Part shown: positions 1 to 8,784 of the stretch, piece by piece
Layout: each line of letters begins with the position of its first letter
How positions within the stretch are numbered: the first letter of the stretch is position 1
Assembly (NCBI GenBank): GCA_035575095.1
Contig: DATLYF010000104.1
Location: 1 to 37,486 of the forward strand
Origin: DATLYF01 sp035575095
GTDB lineage: Bacteria > Pseudomonadota > Gammaproteobacteria > Competibacterales > Competibacteraceae
Direction: 5' to 3'
DNA length: 37,486 nt
The notes under the pieces: generated by a model
Database searches by the model: none
What the model was told of the DNA's origin: nothing
Seen by the model: only the letters and a program-made list of their open reading frames with translations
Program-made: the position numbers and the translations under genes

Positions 1-1
1 C

Positions 2-1093
2 GCGCGCGCACCGTTCGTCGATATCGTCTTCGGCCCGCAGACCCTGCACCGCCTGCCCAACATGCTGCGCCAAGTGTGGCAGGCGCACGGCGCGGTGGTC
101 GACGTTTCCTTCCCCGAGATCGAGAAGTTCGATCACCTGCCCGAGCCGCGCGCCGAGGGGCCGACTGCCTTCGTCTCCATCATGGAGGGCTGCAGCAAGT
201 ACTGCACCTTCTGCGTGGTGCCCTATACCCGCGGCGAGGAGGTGAGCCGGCCGTTCGACGACGTGCTGGCCGAGGTCGCCATGCTCGCCGCCCAGGGCGT
301 GCGCGAGGTCACCCTGCTCGGGCAGAACGTCAACGCCTACCGCGGGCCGATGGAAGACGGTACGCTGGCCGATCTGGCGCTGCTGGTCGAGTACATCGCC
401 GCCGTCGACGGCATCGAGCGCATCCGCTACACCACCTCGCATCCGCTGGAGTTCTCCGAGCGGCTGATCCAGGCCTACGCCGAGGTGCCCAAGCTGGCCG
501 GGCATCTGCACCTGCCGGTGCAGAGCGGCTCGGACCGCATCCTGGCGGCGATGAAGCGCAAGCACACCGCTCTGGAATACAAGGCCAAGGTGCGCAAACT
601 GCGCGCCATCCGCCCCGATCTGTCGCTGTCCACCGACATCATCGTCGGCTTCCCCGGCGAGAGCGAGGCCGACTTCCAGGCCACGCTGCGCCTGATCGAG
701 GAGGTCGGCTTCGACCAGAGCTTCAGCTTCATCTACAGCCCGCGCCCCGGCACCCCGGCCGCCAGTCTGCCCGACGACGTGCCGCTGGAGGTGAAGAAGG
801 AGCGCTTGCAGCAGGTCATCGACCTGTTCAACCGGCAGGCGGCGGCCATCAGCCAGCGCATGGTGGGCACGCTGCAGAAGGTGCTGGTGGACCGCCACTC
901 GCGCAAGGACCCGCGCATGCTGGCGGCCCGTACCGAGAACAACCGGGTGGTCAACTTCCAGGGGCCGGAGCAACTGCTCGGCCACTTCGCCGAAGTGCTC
1001 ATTACCGAGGCCCTGCCCAACTCTCTGCGCGGCCGCTTCGTCTCCTGCGAGGAGCTGGGCCTCCAGGCCCCGCGTCATGCGGTGAACTGCTGA
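2..1093 (+). CDS. miaB: tRNA-2-methylthio-N6-dimethylallyladenosine synthase MiaB (5'-truncated)
   Basis: Radical-SAM methylthiotransferase that adds the methylthio group to i6A37 of tRNAs reading UNN codons. The reading frame is open to the left edge (it begins ARAPFVDIVFGPQTLHRLPN before the first ATG at 62), so the N-terminal UPF0004 domain is cut off and 62 is not the true start. The radical-SAM cluster motif CSKYCTFC (CxxxCxxC) starts at base 191. The middle carries the typical GQNVNAY and HLPVQSGSD segments, and the C-terminal ~70 residues form the TRAM RNA-binding domain. The stop overlaps the start of ybeZ (TGATG). The miaB-ybeZ-ybeY-corC-lnt order is classic for gammaproteobacteria. 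Confidence 0.97.
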   Translation, partial: ARAPFVDIVFGPQTLHRLPNMLRQVWQAHGAVVDVSFPEIEKFDHLPEPRAEGPTAFVSIMEGCSKYCTFCVVPYTRGEEVSRPFDDVLAEVAMLAAQGVREVTLLGQNVNAYRGPMEDGTLADLALLVEYIAAVDGIERIRYTTSHPLEFSERLIQAYAEVPKLAGHLHLPVQSGSDRILAAMKRKHTALEYKAKVRKLRAIRPDLSLSTDIIVGFPGESEADFQATLRLIEEVGFDQSFSFIYSPRPGTPAASLPDDVPLEVKKERLQQVIDLFNRQAAAISQRMVGTLQKVLVDRHSRKDPRMLAARTENNRVVNFQGPEQLLGHFAEVLITEALPNSLRGRFVSCEELGLQAPRHAVNC

Positions 1094-2100
1094 TGGCCAG
1101 TGCCATAGTCGATATCCCCTTGCATCCCGATCGCGAAGCCCAGGACCTGCTGCTGGAACCGGTCGACAACGAACGGTTGGCCAACCTGTGCGGCCACCTG
1201 GACGAGCATTTGCGGCAGATCGAGCGCCGTCTCGGCGTGGAGATCAACAACCGCGGCAGCCAGTTTCGCGTGGTGGGCGAGCCGCAGGCGGTGAGCGTCG
1301 CCACTGCCGTGCTGGAGGCCCTGTACAAGGCCACCGCCGAAGAGGTGCTGGTACCGGCCAAGGTGCATCTGTTCCTGCAGGAGGCCGGTGCCGACGACCT
1401 GCTGCCGGCTGCCGTCGAGGTGACGCCGGAGGAGGTGGTGATCCGCACCCGGCGCGGCCTGATCCGCGGGCGCGGCCCCAATCAGGCGCGCTATCTGTGG
1501 AACATCCTGCACCACGACATCAACTTCGGCATCGGCCCGGCCGGCACCGGCAAGACCTACCTGGCCGTGGCCAGCGCCGTGGAGGCACTCGAGCGCGATC
1601 AGGTGCGGCGCCTGGTGCTGGTGCGCCCGGCGGTGGAGGCGGGCGAGCGCCTGGGCTTCCTGCCCGGCGATCTGGTGCAAAAGGTCGACCCCTATCTGCG
1701 TCCCCTGTACGACGCCCTCTATGAGATGCTCGGCTTCGAGCGCGTGGCCAAGCTGCTCGAACGCAACGTCATCGAGGTGGCGCCGCTCGCCTTCATGCGC
1801 GGGCGCACGCTGAACGATGCCTTCATCATCCTCGACGAGGCGCAGAACACCACCGTGGAGCAGATGAAGATGTTCCTCACCCGCATCGGCTTCGGTTCCA
1901 CCGCCGTCATCACCGGCGACATCACCCAGTGCGACCTGCCGCGCAACGTCACTTCCGGCCTGCGCCAGGTGCTGGAAGTGCTCAAGGACGTCGACGGCAT
2001 CAGCATGACCTTCTTCACCGCCCGCGATGTGGTGCGCCATCCGCTGGTGGCGCGTATCGTCGACGCCTACGACCGCTACGAGCAGGATCAGCCGCGATGA
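1093..2100 (+). CDS. ybeZ: PhoH-like ATPase YbeZ
   Basis: PhoH-family P-loop NTPase of 335 aa, close to the usual length for YbeZ. Known family members work with the rRNA-processing nuclease YbeY, encoded immediately downstream. An N-terminal ~130-residue region with a KH-like feel (RRLGVEINNRGSQFRVVGE) precedes the ATPase core. The Walker A motif GPAGTGKT is at residues 148-155 and the Walker B DEAQN at 248-252. The ATG start overlaps the miaB stop by one base, and the stop overlaps the ybeY ATG (ATGA), indicating translational coupling. A longer in-frame extension upstream lies entirely inside miaB and is rejected. Confidence 0.95.
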   Translation: MASAIVDIPLHPDREAQDLLLEPVDNERLANLCGHLDEHLRQIERRLGVEINNRGSQFRVVGEPQAVSVATAVLEALYKATAEEVLVPAKVHLFLQEAGADDLLPAAVEVTPEEVVIRTRRGLIRGRGPNQARYLWNILHHDINFGIGPAGTGKTYLAVASAVEALERDQVRRLVLVRPAVEAGERLGFLPGDLVQKVDPYLRPLYDALYEMLGFERVAKLLERNVIEVAPLAFMRGRTLNDAFIILDEAQNTTVEQMKMFLTRIGFGSTAVITGDITQCDLPRNVTSGLRQVLEVLKDVDGISMTFFTARDVVRHPLVARIVDAYDRYEQDQPR

Positions 2101-2579
2101 GTCTGGAACTGGATGTGCAGGTGGCCCTGGACTGCCCCGGGCTGCCCGAGGAGGGCGCCCTGCGCCGCTGGGCCGAGGCGGCGCTGGCCGCCGCCGGCAG
2201 CGCGGGCGACGTGGAGCTGACCATCCGCCTGGTCAACGAAGCCGAGAGCGAGGCCCTGAACGGCCAGTACCGGCACAAGCAGGGGCCGACCAACGTGCTC
2301 TCCTTTCCCTTCGAGGTGCCGGCGGGGGTGACGCTGGCGGGGCCGCGGCCGCTCGGCGACATCGTCATCTGCGCGCCGGTGGTGCTGGCCGAGGCGGTGA
2401 CCCAGGGCAAGCGCGCCGAGGCTCACTGGGCGCACATGGTGGTGCACGGCGTGCTGCACCTGCTCGGCTACGATCATGTGGAAGAAGCCGAGGCCGTGGC
2501 GATGGAGAATCTGGAAACCCGCGTGCTGAACGAGCTGGGTTATCCCGATCCCTACGCGGAGCCTGACCGTCATGAGTGA
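2097..2579 (+). CDS. ybeY: Endoribonuclease / rRNA maturation factor YbeY
   Basis: Metal-dependent single-strand endoribonuclease needed for 16S rRNA 3'-end maturation and 70S ribosome quality control. The 160-residue protein carries the UPF0054 zinc signature HGVLHLLGYDH, with metal ligands His117, His121 and His127. Upstream is the conserved stretch around RHKQGPTNVLSFPFE. The start is the ATG in the ATGA overlap with ybeZ, which gives the family's normal length. The 3' end overlaps corC by 8 bp. Function is well established for the family; all three histidines are present. Confidence 0.96.
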   Translation: MSLELDVQVALDCPGLPEEGALRRWAEAALAAAGSAGDVELTIRLVNEAESEALNGQYRHKQGPTNVLSFPFEVPAGVTLAGPRPLGDIVICAPVVLAEAVTQGKRAEAHWAHMVVHGVLHLLGYDHVEEAEAVAMENLETRVLNELGYPDPYAEPDRHE

Positions 2580-3450
2580 AGAGCCTTCGAGTAGTAGTAA
2601 TAGTAGTACCGGCGGCCTGGGCCGCCGCACCTGGCTGGAACGTCTGAGCCTGGCGTTGCTGGGCGAACCCAAGACCCGCGAGGAACTGATCGAGCTGTTG
2701 CGCGATGCCCGCCAGCGCGAGCTGCTCGATGCCGACGCCCTGGCCATGATGGAGGGCGTCATGGAGGTCTCGGAGATGCAGGTCCGGGACGTCATGGTGC
2801 CGCGCTCGCAGATGGTGGTGATCGAGCGGGACTGGTCGATGGAGCGCATCCTCCACGAAATCATCGAGTCCGGCCATTCCCGCTTCCCGGTGATCGGTGA
2901 GAGCCGCGACGAAGTGCTGGGCATCCTGCTGGGCAAGGACCTGCTGCGCTACTTCGCCGAGGGCGGCCCGTTCGAGCTGGCCAAGCTGCTGCGCCCGGCC
3001 CACTTCATCCCGGAGAGCAAGCGCCTCAATGTGCTGCTTAAGGAATTCCGCGGCACCCGGCTGCACATGGCCATCGTGGTCGACGAATACGGCGGCGTGG
3101 CCGGGCTGGTTACCATCGAGGACGTGCTGGAGCAGATCGTCGGCGAGATCGACGACGAGTACGACGCCGACGAGGAGGGCGACATCCGCAAGTTCTCCGA
3201 CAACCACTATACGGTGCGAGCGCTGACCCCGGTCGAAGACTTCAACGAGTATTTCGGCGCCGACCTCGACGAGGATAAGGCCGACACCATCGGCGGCCTG
3301 GTGATCATGGCGCTGGGCCATCTGCCCAAGCGCAACGAGACCGTCACCCTAGATCGCTTCCAGTTCCGCGTGTTGCGCGCCGACAACCGCCGCGTCCACC
3401 TGCTGGAGCTGCGTCTGGCCGAACCGCCGGCCTCGGCTGCGGGCCTCTAG
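2572..3450 (+). CDS. corC: CorC/HlyC-type CBS-domain protein (magnesium/cobalt efflux)
   Basis: A 292-residue CorC homologue. The family is linked to Mg2+/Co2+ efflux in partnership with CorA, but its exact biochemistry is less certain. The protein lacks the DUF21 membrane domain and has two CBS domains (around residues 70-190, with VRDVMVPRSQM and the second repeat at HMAIVVDEYGGVAGLVTIEDVLEQIVG), followed by the C-terminal transporter-associated domain (~210-285). The N-terminus has a serine run written with AGT codons (bases 2590-2607), atypical for this GC-rich DNA. It overlaps ybeY by 8 bp, and lnt starts 5 bp after its stop. Confidence 0.92.
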   Translation: MSEEPSSSSNSSTGGLGRRTWLERLSLALLGEPKTREELIELLRDARQRELLDADALAMMEGVMEVSEMQVRDVMVPRSQMVVIERDWSMERILHEIIESGHSRFPVIGESRDEVLGILLGKDLLRYFAEGGPFELAKLLRPAHFIPESKRLNVLLKEFRGTRLHMAIVVDEYGGVAGLVTIEDVLEQIVGEIDDEYDADEEGDIRKFSDNHYTVRALTPVEDFNEYFGADLDEDKADTIGGLVIMALGHLPKRNETVTLDRFQFRVLRADNRRVHLLELRLAEPPASAAGL

Positions 3451-3455
3451 CGCTC

Positions 3456-5009
3456 ATGCCGGTGCGCTTGCGCTTGGCGCTGGGCAGTCTGCTGGCCCTG
3501 CTGGCGGGGGCTGCCATGCCCCTGGCCTATGCTCCCTTCGGGCTCTGGCCGCTGGCGCTATTGCTGCCGGCCGTGCTGCTCTGGCTGTGGGAGCGCGCCG
3601 CCACGCCGCACCAAGCCGCCTGGTGGGGCTGGTGCTTCGGCCTGGGCTGGTTCGCCGTCGGCATCTCCTGGATCTACATCAGCCTGCACCGCTACGGCCA
3701 TGCCCCGGCTGCCTTCGCCGCCCTGTCCACGGCGGTGGTGATCCTGCTCATGTCGCTCTATCCGGCCGTGGCCGGCTGGCTGCTGGCGCGCCTGACGCGT
3801 CCGGGCGCGCTGCGCTGGCTGGTGGCGGCGCCGGCACTGTGGGTACTGCTGGAGTGGGTGCGCAGCTGGCTGTTCACCGGCTTTCCCTGGCTTTCCCCCG
3901 GCTATAGCCAGACCGACAGCCCGCTCGCCGGCTATGCGCCGCTCGTCGGCGTCTACGGCCTGGGCGGGCTGGTATGGCTGAGCGCCGGGCTGGTGCGTGC
4001 CCTGGGTCCGCCCCCCGGCGCGGGGCAGCAGCGCGGGCAATGGCTCAGGCGCGCCTGGCCGGCGCTGAGTGGCCTGGTGGCGCTTTGGCTGGGCGGCTGG
4101 CTGCTGGCCCGGGTGGAGTGGGTGGAGCCGGCCGGTGCTGCCCTGAAGATCGCGCTGGTCCAGGGCAACATTGCCCAGGACGAGAAGTTCGCTCCCGAGC
4201 AACTCGACCGCACGCTGCGGCTGTATGCGGCGCTGAGCCTCAACGACGCCAGCGGCAGCCAGATCATCGTCTGGCCCGAGACCGCCATTCCGGCCTTCTA
4301 CGACGATGTGCTGCCCTACATCGAGGGGCTGCGCGCGGAGGCCCTGAGCAGCGGCACCGATTACCTCACCGGCGTGGCCGCCGGCTCCTGGGACAGCGGC
4401 GTGTTCTACAACGCTGTGGTCGCCATCGGGCAGGACGAGGGCTTCTACTACAAGCGGCGCTTGCTAGCCTTTGGCGAGTATCTACCGCTGCGCGGGCTGC
4501 TGACGTTTTTCCGCGACTTCGTCGAGATCCCCATGGCCGATTTCACCCCCGGGGCGCGCGAGCAGACGCCGCTCAAGGTGGGCGGCCAGCCGGTCGGAGT
4601 ATCGATCTGCTTCGAGGCGGCCTTCGGTTCGGAGATCCGCCTGGCGCTGCCGCAAGCGCGCTTCCTGGTCAACGTCAGCAACGACGCCTGGTTCGGCGAA
4701 TCCCTGGCACCGCACCAGCACCTGCAGATCGCCCGCATGCGCGCCATCGAGGCGCGGCGCTGGATGGCGCGGGCCACCAACACCGGCATCTCCGCTCTGA
4801 TCGACGAACGCGGCCGGCTGGTGGCGGCCAGCGGCCTGTTCACCACCACGGTGGTGAAAGGCGAGGTGCGGCCGCTCCAGGGCGCTACGCCCTACGTGCG
4901 CTGGGGCGACTGGCCGGCGCTGGGGCTGGGGGGGGTGGGACTGGTCCTCAGCCTGAGCTTATCCCGCAAGCGGGAGATGGGGACGCAGTCTCTGCGAGAC
5001 TACACCTAA
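3456..5009 (+). CDS. lnt: Apolipoprotein N-acyltransferase
   Basis: Inner-membrane enzyme that N-acylates the diacylglyceryl-cysteine of lipoproteins, the last step of lipoprotein maturation. The 517-residue protein has about six N-terminal hydrophobic helices (residues ~5-215) and then a periplasmic carbon-nitrogen hydrolase domain. The catalytic triad is readable: Glu275 in WPETAIP, Lys333 in YYKRRLLAFGEYLPLR and Cys385 in SICFEAAF. A last hydrophobic stretch lies near residues 485-500. The final ~15 residues (SRKREMGTQSLRDYT) are encoded by two back-to-back perfect hairpins and look like an acquired tail. The stop overlaps the convergent gene at 5006-5518 by 4 bp. Confidence 0.96.
   Translation: MPVRLRLALGSLLALLAGAAMPLAYAPFGLWPLALLLPAVLLWLWERAATPHQAAWWGWCFGLGWFAVGISWIYISLHRYGHAPAAFAALSTAVVILLMSLYPAVAGWLLARLTRPGALRWLVAAPALWVLLEWVRSWLFTGFPWLSPGYSQTDSPLAGYAPLVGVYGLGGLVWLSAGLVRALGPPPGAGQQRGQWLRRAWPALSGLVALWLGGWLLARVEWVEPAGAALKIALVQGNIAQDEKFAPEQLDRTLRLYAALSLNDASGSQIIVWPETAIPAFYDDVLPYIEGLRAEALSSGTDYLTGVAAGSWDSGVFYNAVVAIGQDEGFYYKRRLLAFGEYLPLRGLLTFFRDFVEIPMADFTPGAREQTPLKVGGQPVGVSICFEAAFGSEIRLALPQARFLVNVSNDAWFGESLAPHQHLQIARMRAIEARRWMARATNTGISALIDERGRLVAASGLFTTTVVKGEVRPLQGATPYVRWGDWPALGLGGVGLVLSLSLSRKREMGTQSLRDYT
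4962..5001. repeat. Two adjacent perfect hairpins in the lnt 3' end (REP-like)
   Basis: Bases 4962-4975 read tcccgcaagcggga (6-bp stem, 2-nt loop) and 4987-5001 read agtctctgcgagact (6-bp stem, 3-nt loop), 11 bp apart. They encode the last in-frame codons of lnt and sit exactly between two convergent genes, the usual location of repetitive extragenic palindromes. They may also act as a bidirectional stop signal, although no T-tract follows. No second copy is visible in this window, so assignment as a REP family is inference. Confidence 0.4.
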
Positions 5010-5518
5010 TCCCCGGCTTCTTCTTCCGCCTCCCGCACCCGTTCGAATTGGCTGCCCTGGCAGCCGGGGCAGGGCGGGATGTGGGCCGTGGCATGGAACT
5101 GGAGCTCCCGGCCACAGTGCTCGCAGCGCAGGGTGCCGGGGCCGGTGATCTCGCCGGTGCGGTAGTGGACGGACTGCTCCAGGTCCTCCTGCAGCTCCAG
5201 TAGCTCCAGCTTGGTGCGGTCGGCAGCGGAGCGGAACAGATCGAGCAGCCGCTCCTCGATGAGATCCAGATCGAAGCGCAGCCAGCCCGCCAGGTCGCGC
5301 CCGCCGCGGGCCATGTAGCGGCCGGCGGCCTGTAGGTCGCGCTTGACGAAGTCGGCCACCTGCCGTGCTTCCTCGCGGGTCAGCTCGCCCAGTTCCACCG
5401 CCCGTTCGACGGCGCGTTCAAGGCCGCGGCCGAGGGCTTCCTGCTCCCATTCGGCCAGGCGCTCCATCATGCGGTTGTAGGCTTGGATCAGACGATTGCC
5501 GTGGACCGGTTCGCTCAT
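5006..5518 (-). CDS. Zinc-ribbon-containing protein, YbeL/DUF1451 type
   Basis: A 170-residue soluble protein with a long charged alpha-helical region (residues ~5-125, rich in Glu/Arg with heptad-like leucines) and a C-terminal zinc ribbon made of CEHCGREL and CPGCQ. This matches the zinc ribbon-containing DUF1451 (YbeL) family, whose molecular role is not known. The start was placed at the ATG ending at 5518 because a purine-rich AAGAGG lies about 10 nt upstream and the further in-frame extension into leuS looks non-coding. It converges on lnt with a 4-bp overlap and diverges from leuS. Confidence 0.85.
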   Translation of the reverse strand: MSEPVHGNRLIQAYNRMMERLAEWEQEALGRGLERAVERAVELGELTREEARQVADFVKRDLQAAGRYMARGGRDLAGWLRFDLDLIEERLLDLFRSAADRTKLELLELQEDLEQSVHYRTGEITGPGTLRCEHCGRELQFHATAHIPPCPGCQGSQFERVREAEEEAGD

Positions 5519-5652
5519 CGGCGTTGCGCCTCTTGTAGCCTTTGCCTGAATAACAGTGTCGATCCGCACACCGGCCAAGGCAAGCCCGGCGGCCTTTGTT
5601 GTTGCCACAGGGCGGCCTACGTTATTCTTCAACTCTTTGGTTCCAGAGCAGG

Positions 5653-8259
5653 ATGAGCATTGTGATCGACGAGTCCTACAGGCCGCACGAGATCGAAGCG
5701 CAGGCACAGCGTTTCTGGGAAGAGCAGGGGAGCTTCCGCGCGCTGGAGGACCCCAGCCGTGAGAAGTTCTATTGCCTGTGCATGTTCCCCTATCCGAGCG
5801 GGCGCTTGCATATGGGCCATTTGCGCAACTACACCATCGGCGATGTCATCGCCCGCTACCAGCGCATGCTCGGCAAGAACGTGGTGCAGCCCATGGGCTG
5901 GGACGCCTTCGGTCTGCCGGCCGAGAACGCCGCCCTGAAGCACGGTGTGGCCCCGGCCAAATGGACCTACGAGAACATCGACTACATGCGCGGCCAGCTC
6001 AAGACGCTGGGTCTGGGCATCGACTGGTCGCGCGAGGTGACCACCTGCCGCCCTGAGTACTACCGCTGGGAGCAGTGGCTGTTCACCCGGCTGTTCGAAA
6101 AGGGCTTGATCTACCGCAAGAACGGCGTGGTCAACTGGGACCCGGTGGATCAGACCGTGCTCGCCAACGAGCAGGTGATCGACGGCCGCGGCTGGCGCTC
6201 CGGCGCTCTGGTGGAGCGGCGCGAGATCCCCATGTACTACTTCAGGATCACCGCCTATGCCGACGAGCTGCTGAAGGAGCTGGACAACCTGCCCGGCTGG
6301 CCGGAGCAGGTCAAGACCATGCAGCGCAACTGGATCGGCAAGAGCCGCGGCATGGAGGTGCACTTCCCCCTGGTCGGCGCCGAAGGTGTGCTCAAGGTCT
6401 TCACGACCCGTCCCGACACCCTGCTGGGCGCGACCTACGTGGCGGTGGCCGCCGAGCATCCGCTGGCCCTGGAAGTGGCGCGCGACAATCCGGAAGTGGC
6501 GATGTTTATCGCCGAGTGCCGCAAGGGCGGCGTGGCCGAGGCCGACATCGCCACCCAGGAAAAGCAGGGCATGCCCACCGGGCGCTTCGTCAAACACCCC
6601 TTCACCGGCGCGGAGCTGCCGGTATGGGTAGCCAATTACGTGCTGATGGGCTACGGCGAGGGTGCGGTGATGGCGGTGCCGGCCCACGACGAGCGTGACT
6701 TCGAGTTCGCCCGCAAGTACGACCTGCCGATCAAGCCGGTGATCCGCCCCGAAGACGGCGAGCTGGAGCTGCCGCTCAGCGCCGCCTATACCGGATATGG
6801 CGTATTGTTCGATTCCGGCGAGTTCAGCGGCCTGGACTTCGAGGAAGCCTATGCGCGCATGGCCGAGGTGCTGGCCGCCAAGGGGCTGGGCGGGCCGAAG
6901 ATCCAGTTTCGCCTGCGCGACTGGGGCATCTCGCGCCAGCGCTATTGGGGTTGCCCCATTCCCATCGTCCATTGCGAGACTTGCGGCGACCTGCCGGTGC
7001 CGGAAGAGCAACTGCCGGTGGTGCTGCCGGAGGACGTGGTGCCGGATGGCAGCGGCAATCCGCTCGCCCGGATGCCGGAGTTCTATCAGACCACCTGCCC
7101 GAAGTGCGGCCAGCCGGCGCGGCGCGAGACCGACACCATGGACACCTTCGTCGAGTCGTCCTGGTACTACGCACGCTACGCCAGCCCCGACTGCGAGCGC
7201 GGCATGGTCGATGAGCGCGCCCGCTACTGGCTGCCGGTGGACCAGTACATCGGCGGCATCGAGCACGCCATTCTGCACCTGCTCTACGCCCGCTTCTTCC
7301 ACAAGCTGATGCGCGACGAGGGCCTGGTGCCGGGCGATGAGCCCTTCACCCGGCTGCTCACCCAGGGCATGGTGGTGGCCGAGACCTTCTACCGCGAAGA
7401 GGTCACCGGCAAGAAAATCTGGTACAACCCGGCCGACGTGCGTGTCGAGCGCGACGGCAAGGGCAACATCCTCGGCGCCACCCTGGCCAGCGACGGGCTG
7501 CCGGTGCAGGTGGGCGGCATCGAGAAGATGTCCAAGTCCAAGAACAACGGTGTCGACCCCCAGGAGCTGATCGAGCGCTACGGTGCCGACACCGCGCGGC
7601 TGTTCATGATCTTCGCCGCGCCGCCGGAGCAGTCCCTGGAGTGGTCCGATTCCGGTGTGGAAGGCGCCTATCGTTTCCTCAAGCGCCTGTGGGGCTATGC
7701 GGCCGAGCACCAGGAGGCGATCCGCCACGCCGCGGTGGAGCCCAACTGGGCCCTGGCCGGCGCGGCGCTCAAGGACGTGCGCCGCGAGATCCACCAGGTG
7801 CTGAAGCAGGCCGAATACGACTTCGAGCGCCAGCAGTTCAACACCGTAGTCTCCGGCGGCATGAAGATCCTCAACGCTCTGGCCCGCCTGGAAGGCAGCG
7901 AGCCGCTGGCCCAGGCCGTGCGCCGCGAGGGCATGAGCATCCTGCTGCGCCTGCTGGCGCCCATTACCCCTCACATCAGCCATATGCTGTGGCGCGAGCT
8001 GGGCTTCGAGGGGGTGGTGATCGACGCCCCCTGGCCGCGGCCGGCGGAAGAGGCCCTGGTGCGCGACAGCCTCAACTTGGTGGTGCAGGTCAACGGCAAG
8101 GTGCGCGGCCAGGTGGAGGTGCCGGCCGCGGCCGATAAGGCGACGATCGAGGAGGCAGCGCTGGCCGTACCCAATGTGCAACGCTTCCTGGAGGGGCAGA
8201 CGGTGCGCAAGATCATCGTGGTGCCCGGCAAGCTGGTCAACATCGTCGCCGCGCCGTGA
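5653..8259 (+). CDS. leuS: Leucyl-tRNA synthetase
   Basis: Class I aminoacyl-tRNA synthetase charging tRNA-Leu; 868 residues, close to the bacterial norm of about 860. The HIGH motif appears as HMGH (residues 53-56) and KMSKS is exact at 625-629. Between them lie the CP1 editing domain (around 225-420, with the conserved TRPDTLLGATY segment) and the leucine-specific insertion. A C-terminal tRNA-binding domain ends with VVPGKLVNIVAAP. The ATG at 5653 was chosen over an in-frame start at 5596 because homologues begin close to the DESYRPHEIEAQAQ segment and AGCAGG precedes it. The stop overlaps the lptE GTG. Confidence 0.98.
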   Translation: MSIVIDESYRPHEIEAQAQRFWEEQGSFRALEDPSREKFYCLCMFPYPSGRLHMGHLRNYTIGDVIARYQRMLGKNVVQPMGWDAFGLPAENAALKHGVAPAKWTYENIDYMRGQLKTLGLGIDWSREVTTCRPEYYRWEQWLFTRLFEKGLIYRKNGVVNWDPVDQTVLANEQVIDGRGWRSGALVERREIPMYYFRITAYADELLKELDNLPGWPEQVKTMQRNWIGKSRGMEVHFPLVGAEGVLKVFTTRPDTLLGATYVAVAAEHPLALEVARDNPEVAMFIAECRKGGVAEADIATQEKQGMPTGRFVKHPFTGAELPVWVANYVLMGYGEGAVMAVPAHDERDFEFARKYDLPIKPVIRPEDGELELPLSAAYTGYGVLFDSGEFSGLDFEEAYARMAEVLAAKGLGGPKIQFRLRDWGISRQRYWGCPIPIVHCETCGDLPVPEEQLPVVLPEDVVPDGSGNPLARMPEFYQTTCPKCGQPARRETDTMDTFVESSWYYARYASPDCERGMVDERARYWLPVDQYIGGIEHAILHLLYARFFHKLMRDEGLVPGDEPFTRLLTQGMVVAETFYREEVTGKKIWYNPADVRVERDGKGNILGATLASDGLPVQVGGIEKMSKSKNNGVDPQELIERYGADTARLFMIFAAPPEQSLEWSDSGVEGAYRFLKRLWGYAAEHQEAIRHAAVEPNWALAGAALKDVRREIHQVLKQAEYDFERQQFNTVVSGGMKILNALARLEGSEPLAQAVRREGMSILLRLLAPITPHISHMLWRELGFEGVVIDAPWPRPAEEALVRDSLNLVVQVNGKVRGQVEVPAAADKATIEEAALAVPNVQRFLEGQTVRKIIVVPGKLVNIVAAP

Positions 8260-8774
8260 TCAGCCGCCGCCGTCTGCTGTCCCGCGCTCTGGCTTTGGGC
8301 GGTGCCGGCCTGCTCGCCGGTTGCGGCTTCCAGCTGCGTGGCCGGGCCGAGCTGCCCAGGGTCATGGCGGTGACCCACATCGACGCCCGCCGTCCGCCCG
8401 GGGCTGGACCGACGCCGTTGCAGATCGCCCTGACTCGGCGCCTGCGCGCCAACGGCATTACGGTCAGCGATAGTCCTCAGGGCGCCGGGGCCATCATCCG
8501 CCTGCTGCGCGAGGACAACCGTAAGCGTACCTTGGCCACCAGCAAGGAAGGGGCGATCCGCGAGGACGAGCTGACCTATATCGTCGAATACCAGGTGGAG
8601 CGGAGCGACGGTACGCCGCTGGTGCCGCGCGATACCCTGGAGGCGAGCCGCAACCTGCTCTACGAAGAGACCAAGGTGCTGGGCCGCGTTGCCAGTGAGG
8701 ACTTGCTGGTGCGCGACATGGTCAACGACCTGGCCTCGTCCATCCTGCGCCGCCTGCAGGCGGTGCAGGGCTAG
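8256..8774 (+). CDS. lptE: LPS-assembly lipoprotein LptE
   Basis: Outer-membrane lipoprotein that plugs LptD and helps deliver lipopolysaccharide to the cell surface. The 172-residue product has a basic N-terminus, a hydrophobic signal and a lipobox LLAGC with the lipidated cysteine at residue 23, followed by GFQLRG, the conserved opening of LptE proteins. It starts with GTG overlapping the leuS stop (GTGA), as expected for the conserved leuS-lptE-holA cluster. The early twin arginines (SRRR) are probably just the n-region of a Sec lipoprotein signal. Confidence 0.93.
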   Translation: MISRRRLLSRALALGGAGLLAGCGFQLRGRAELPRVMAVTHIDARRPPGAGPTPLQIALTRRLRANGITVSDSPQGAGAIIRLLREDNRKRTLATSKEGAIREDELTYIVEYQVERSDGTPLVPRDTLEASRNLLYEETKVLGRVASEDLLVRDMVNDLASSILRRLQAVQG

Positions 8775-8784
8775 CCCGATCCCC

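Noticed and set aside
5596..5628. TTGTTG (5599-5604) and TATTCT (5623-5628), 18 bp apart, as the leuS promoter
   Set aside because: Match to consensus is weak at both boxes; a promoter is expected in this 134-bp gap but I cannot pick it reliably.
5629..8181. An 850-codon open frame on the minus strand opposite leuS
   Set aside because: It is the antisense shadow of a high-GC gene with strong third-position bias; its translation is low-complexity (His/Gln/Gly/Val-rich) with no motif, whereas leuS on the plus strand is complete with all signatures.
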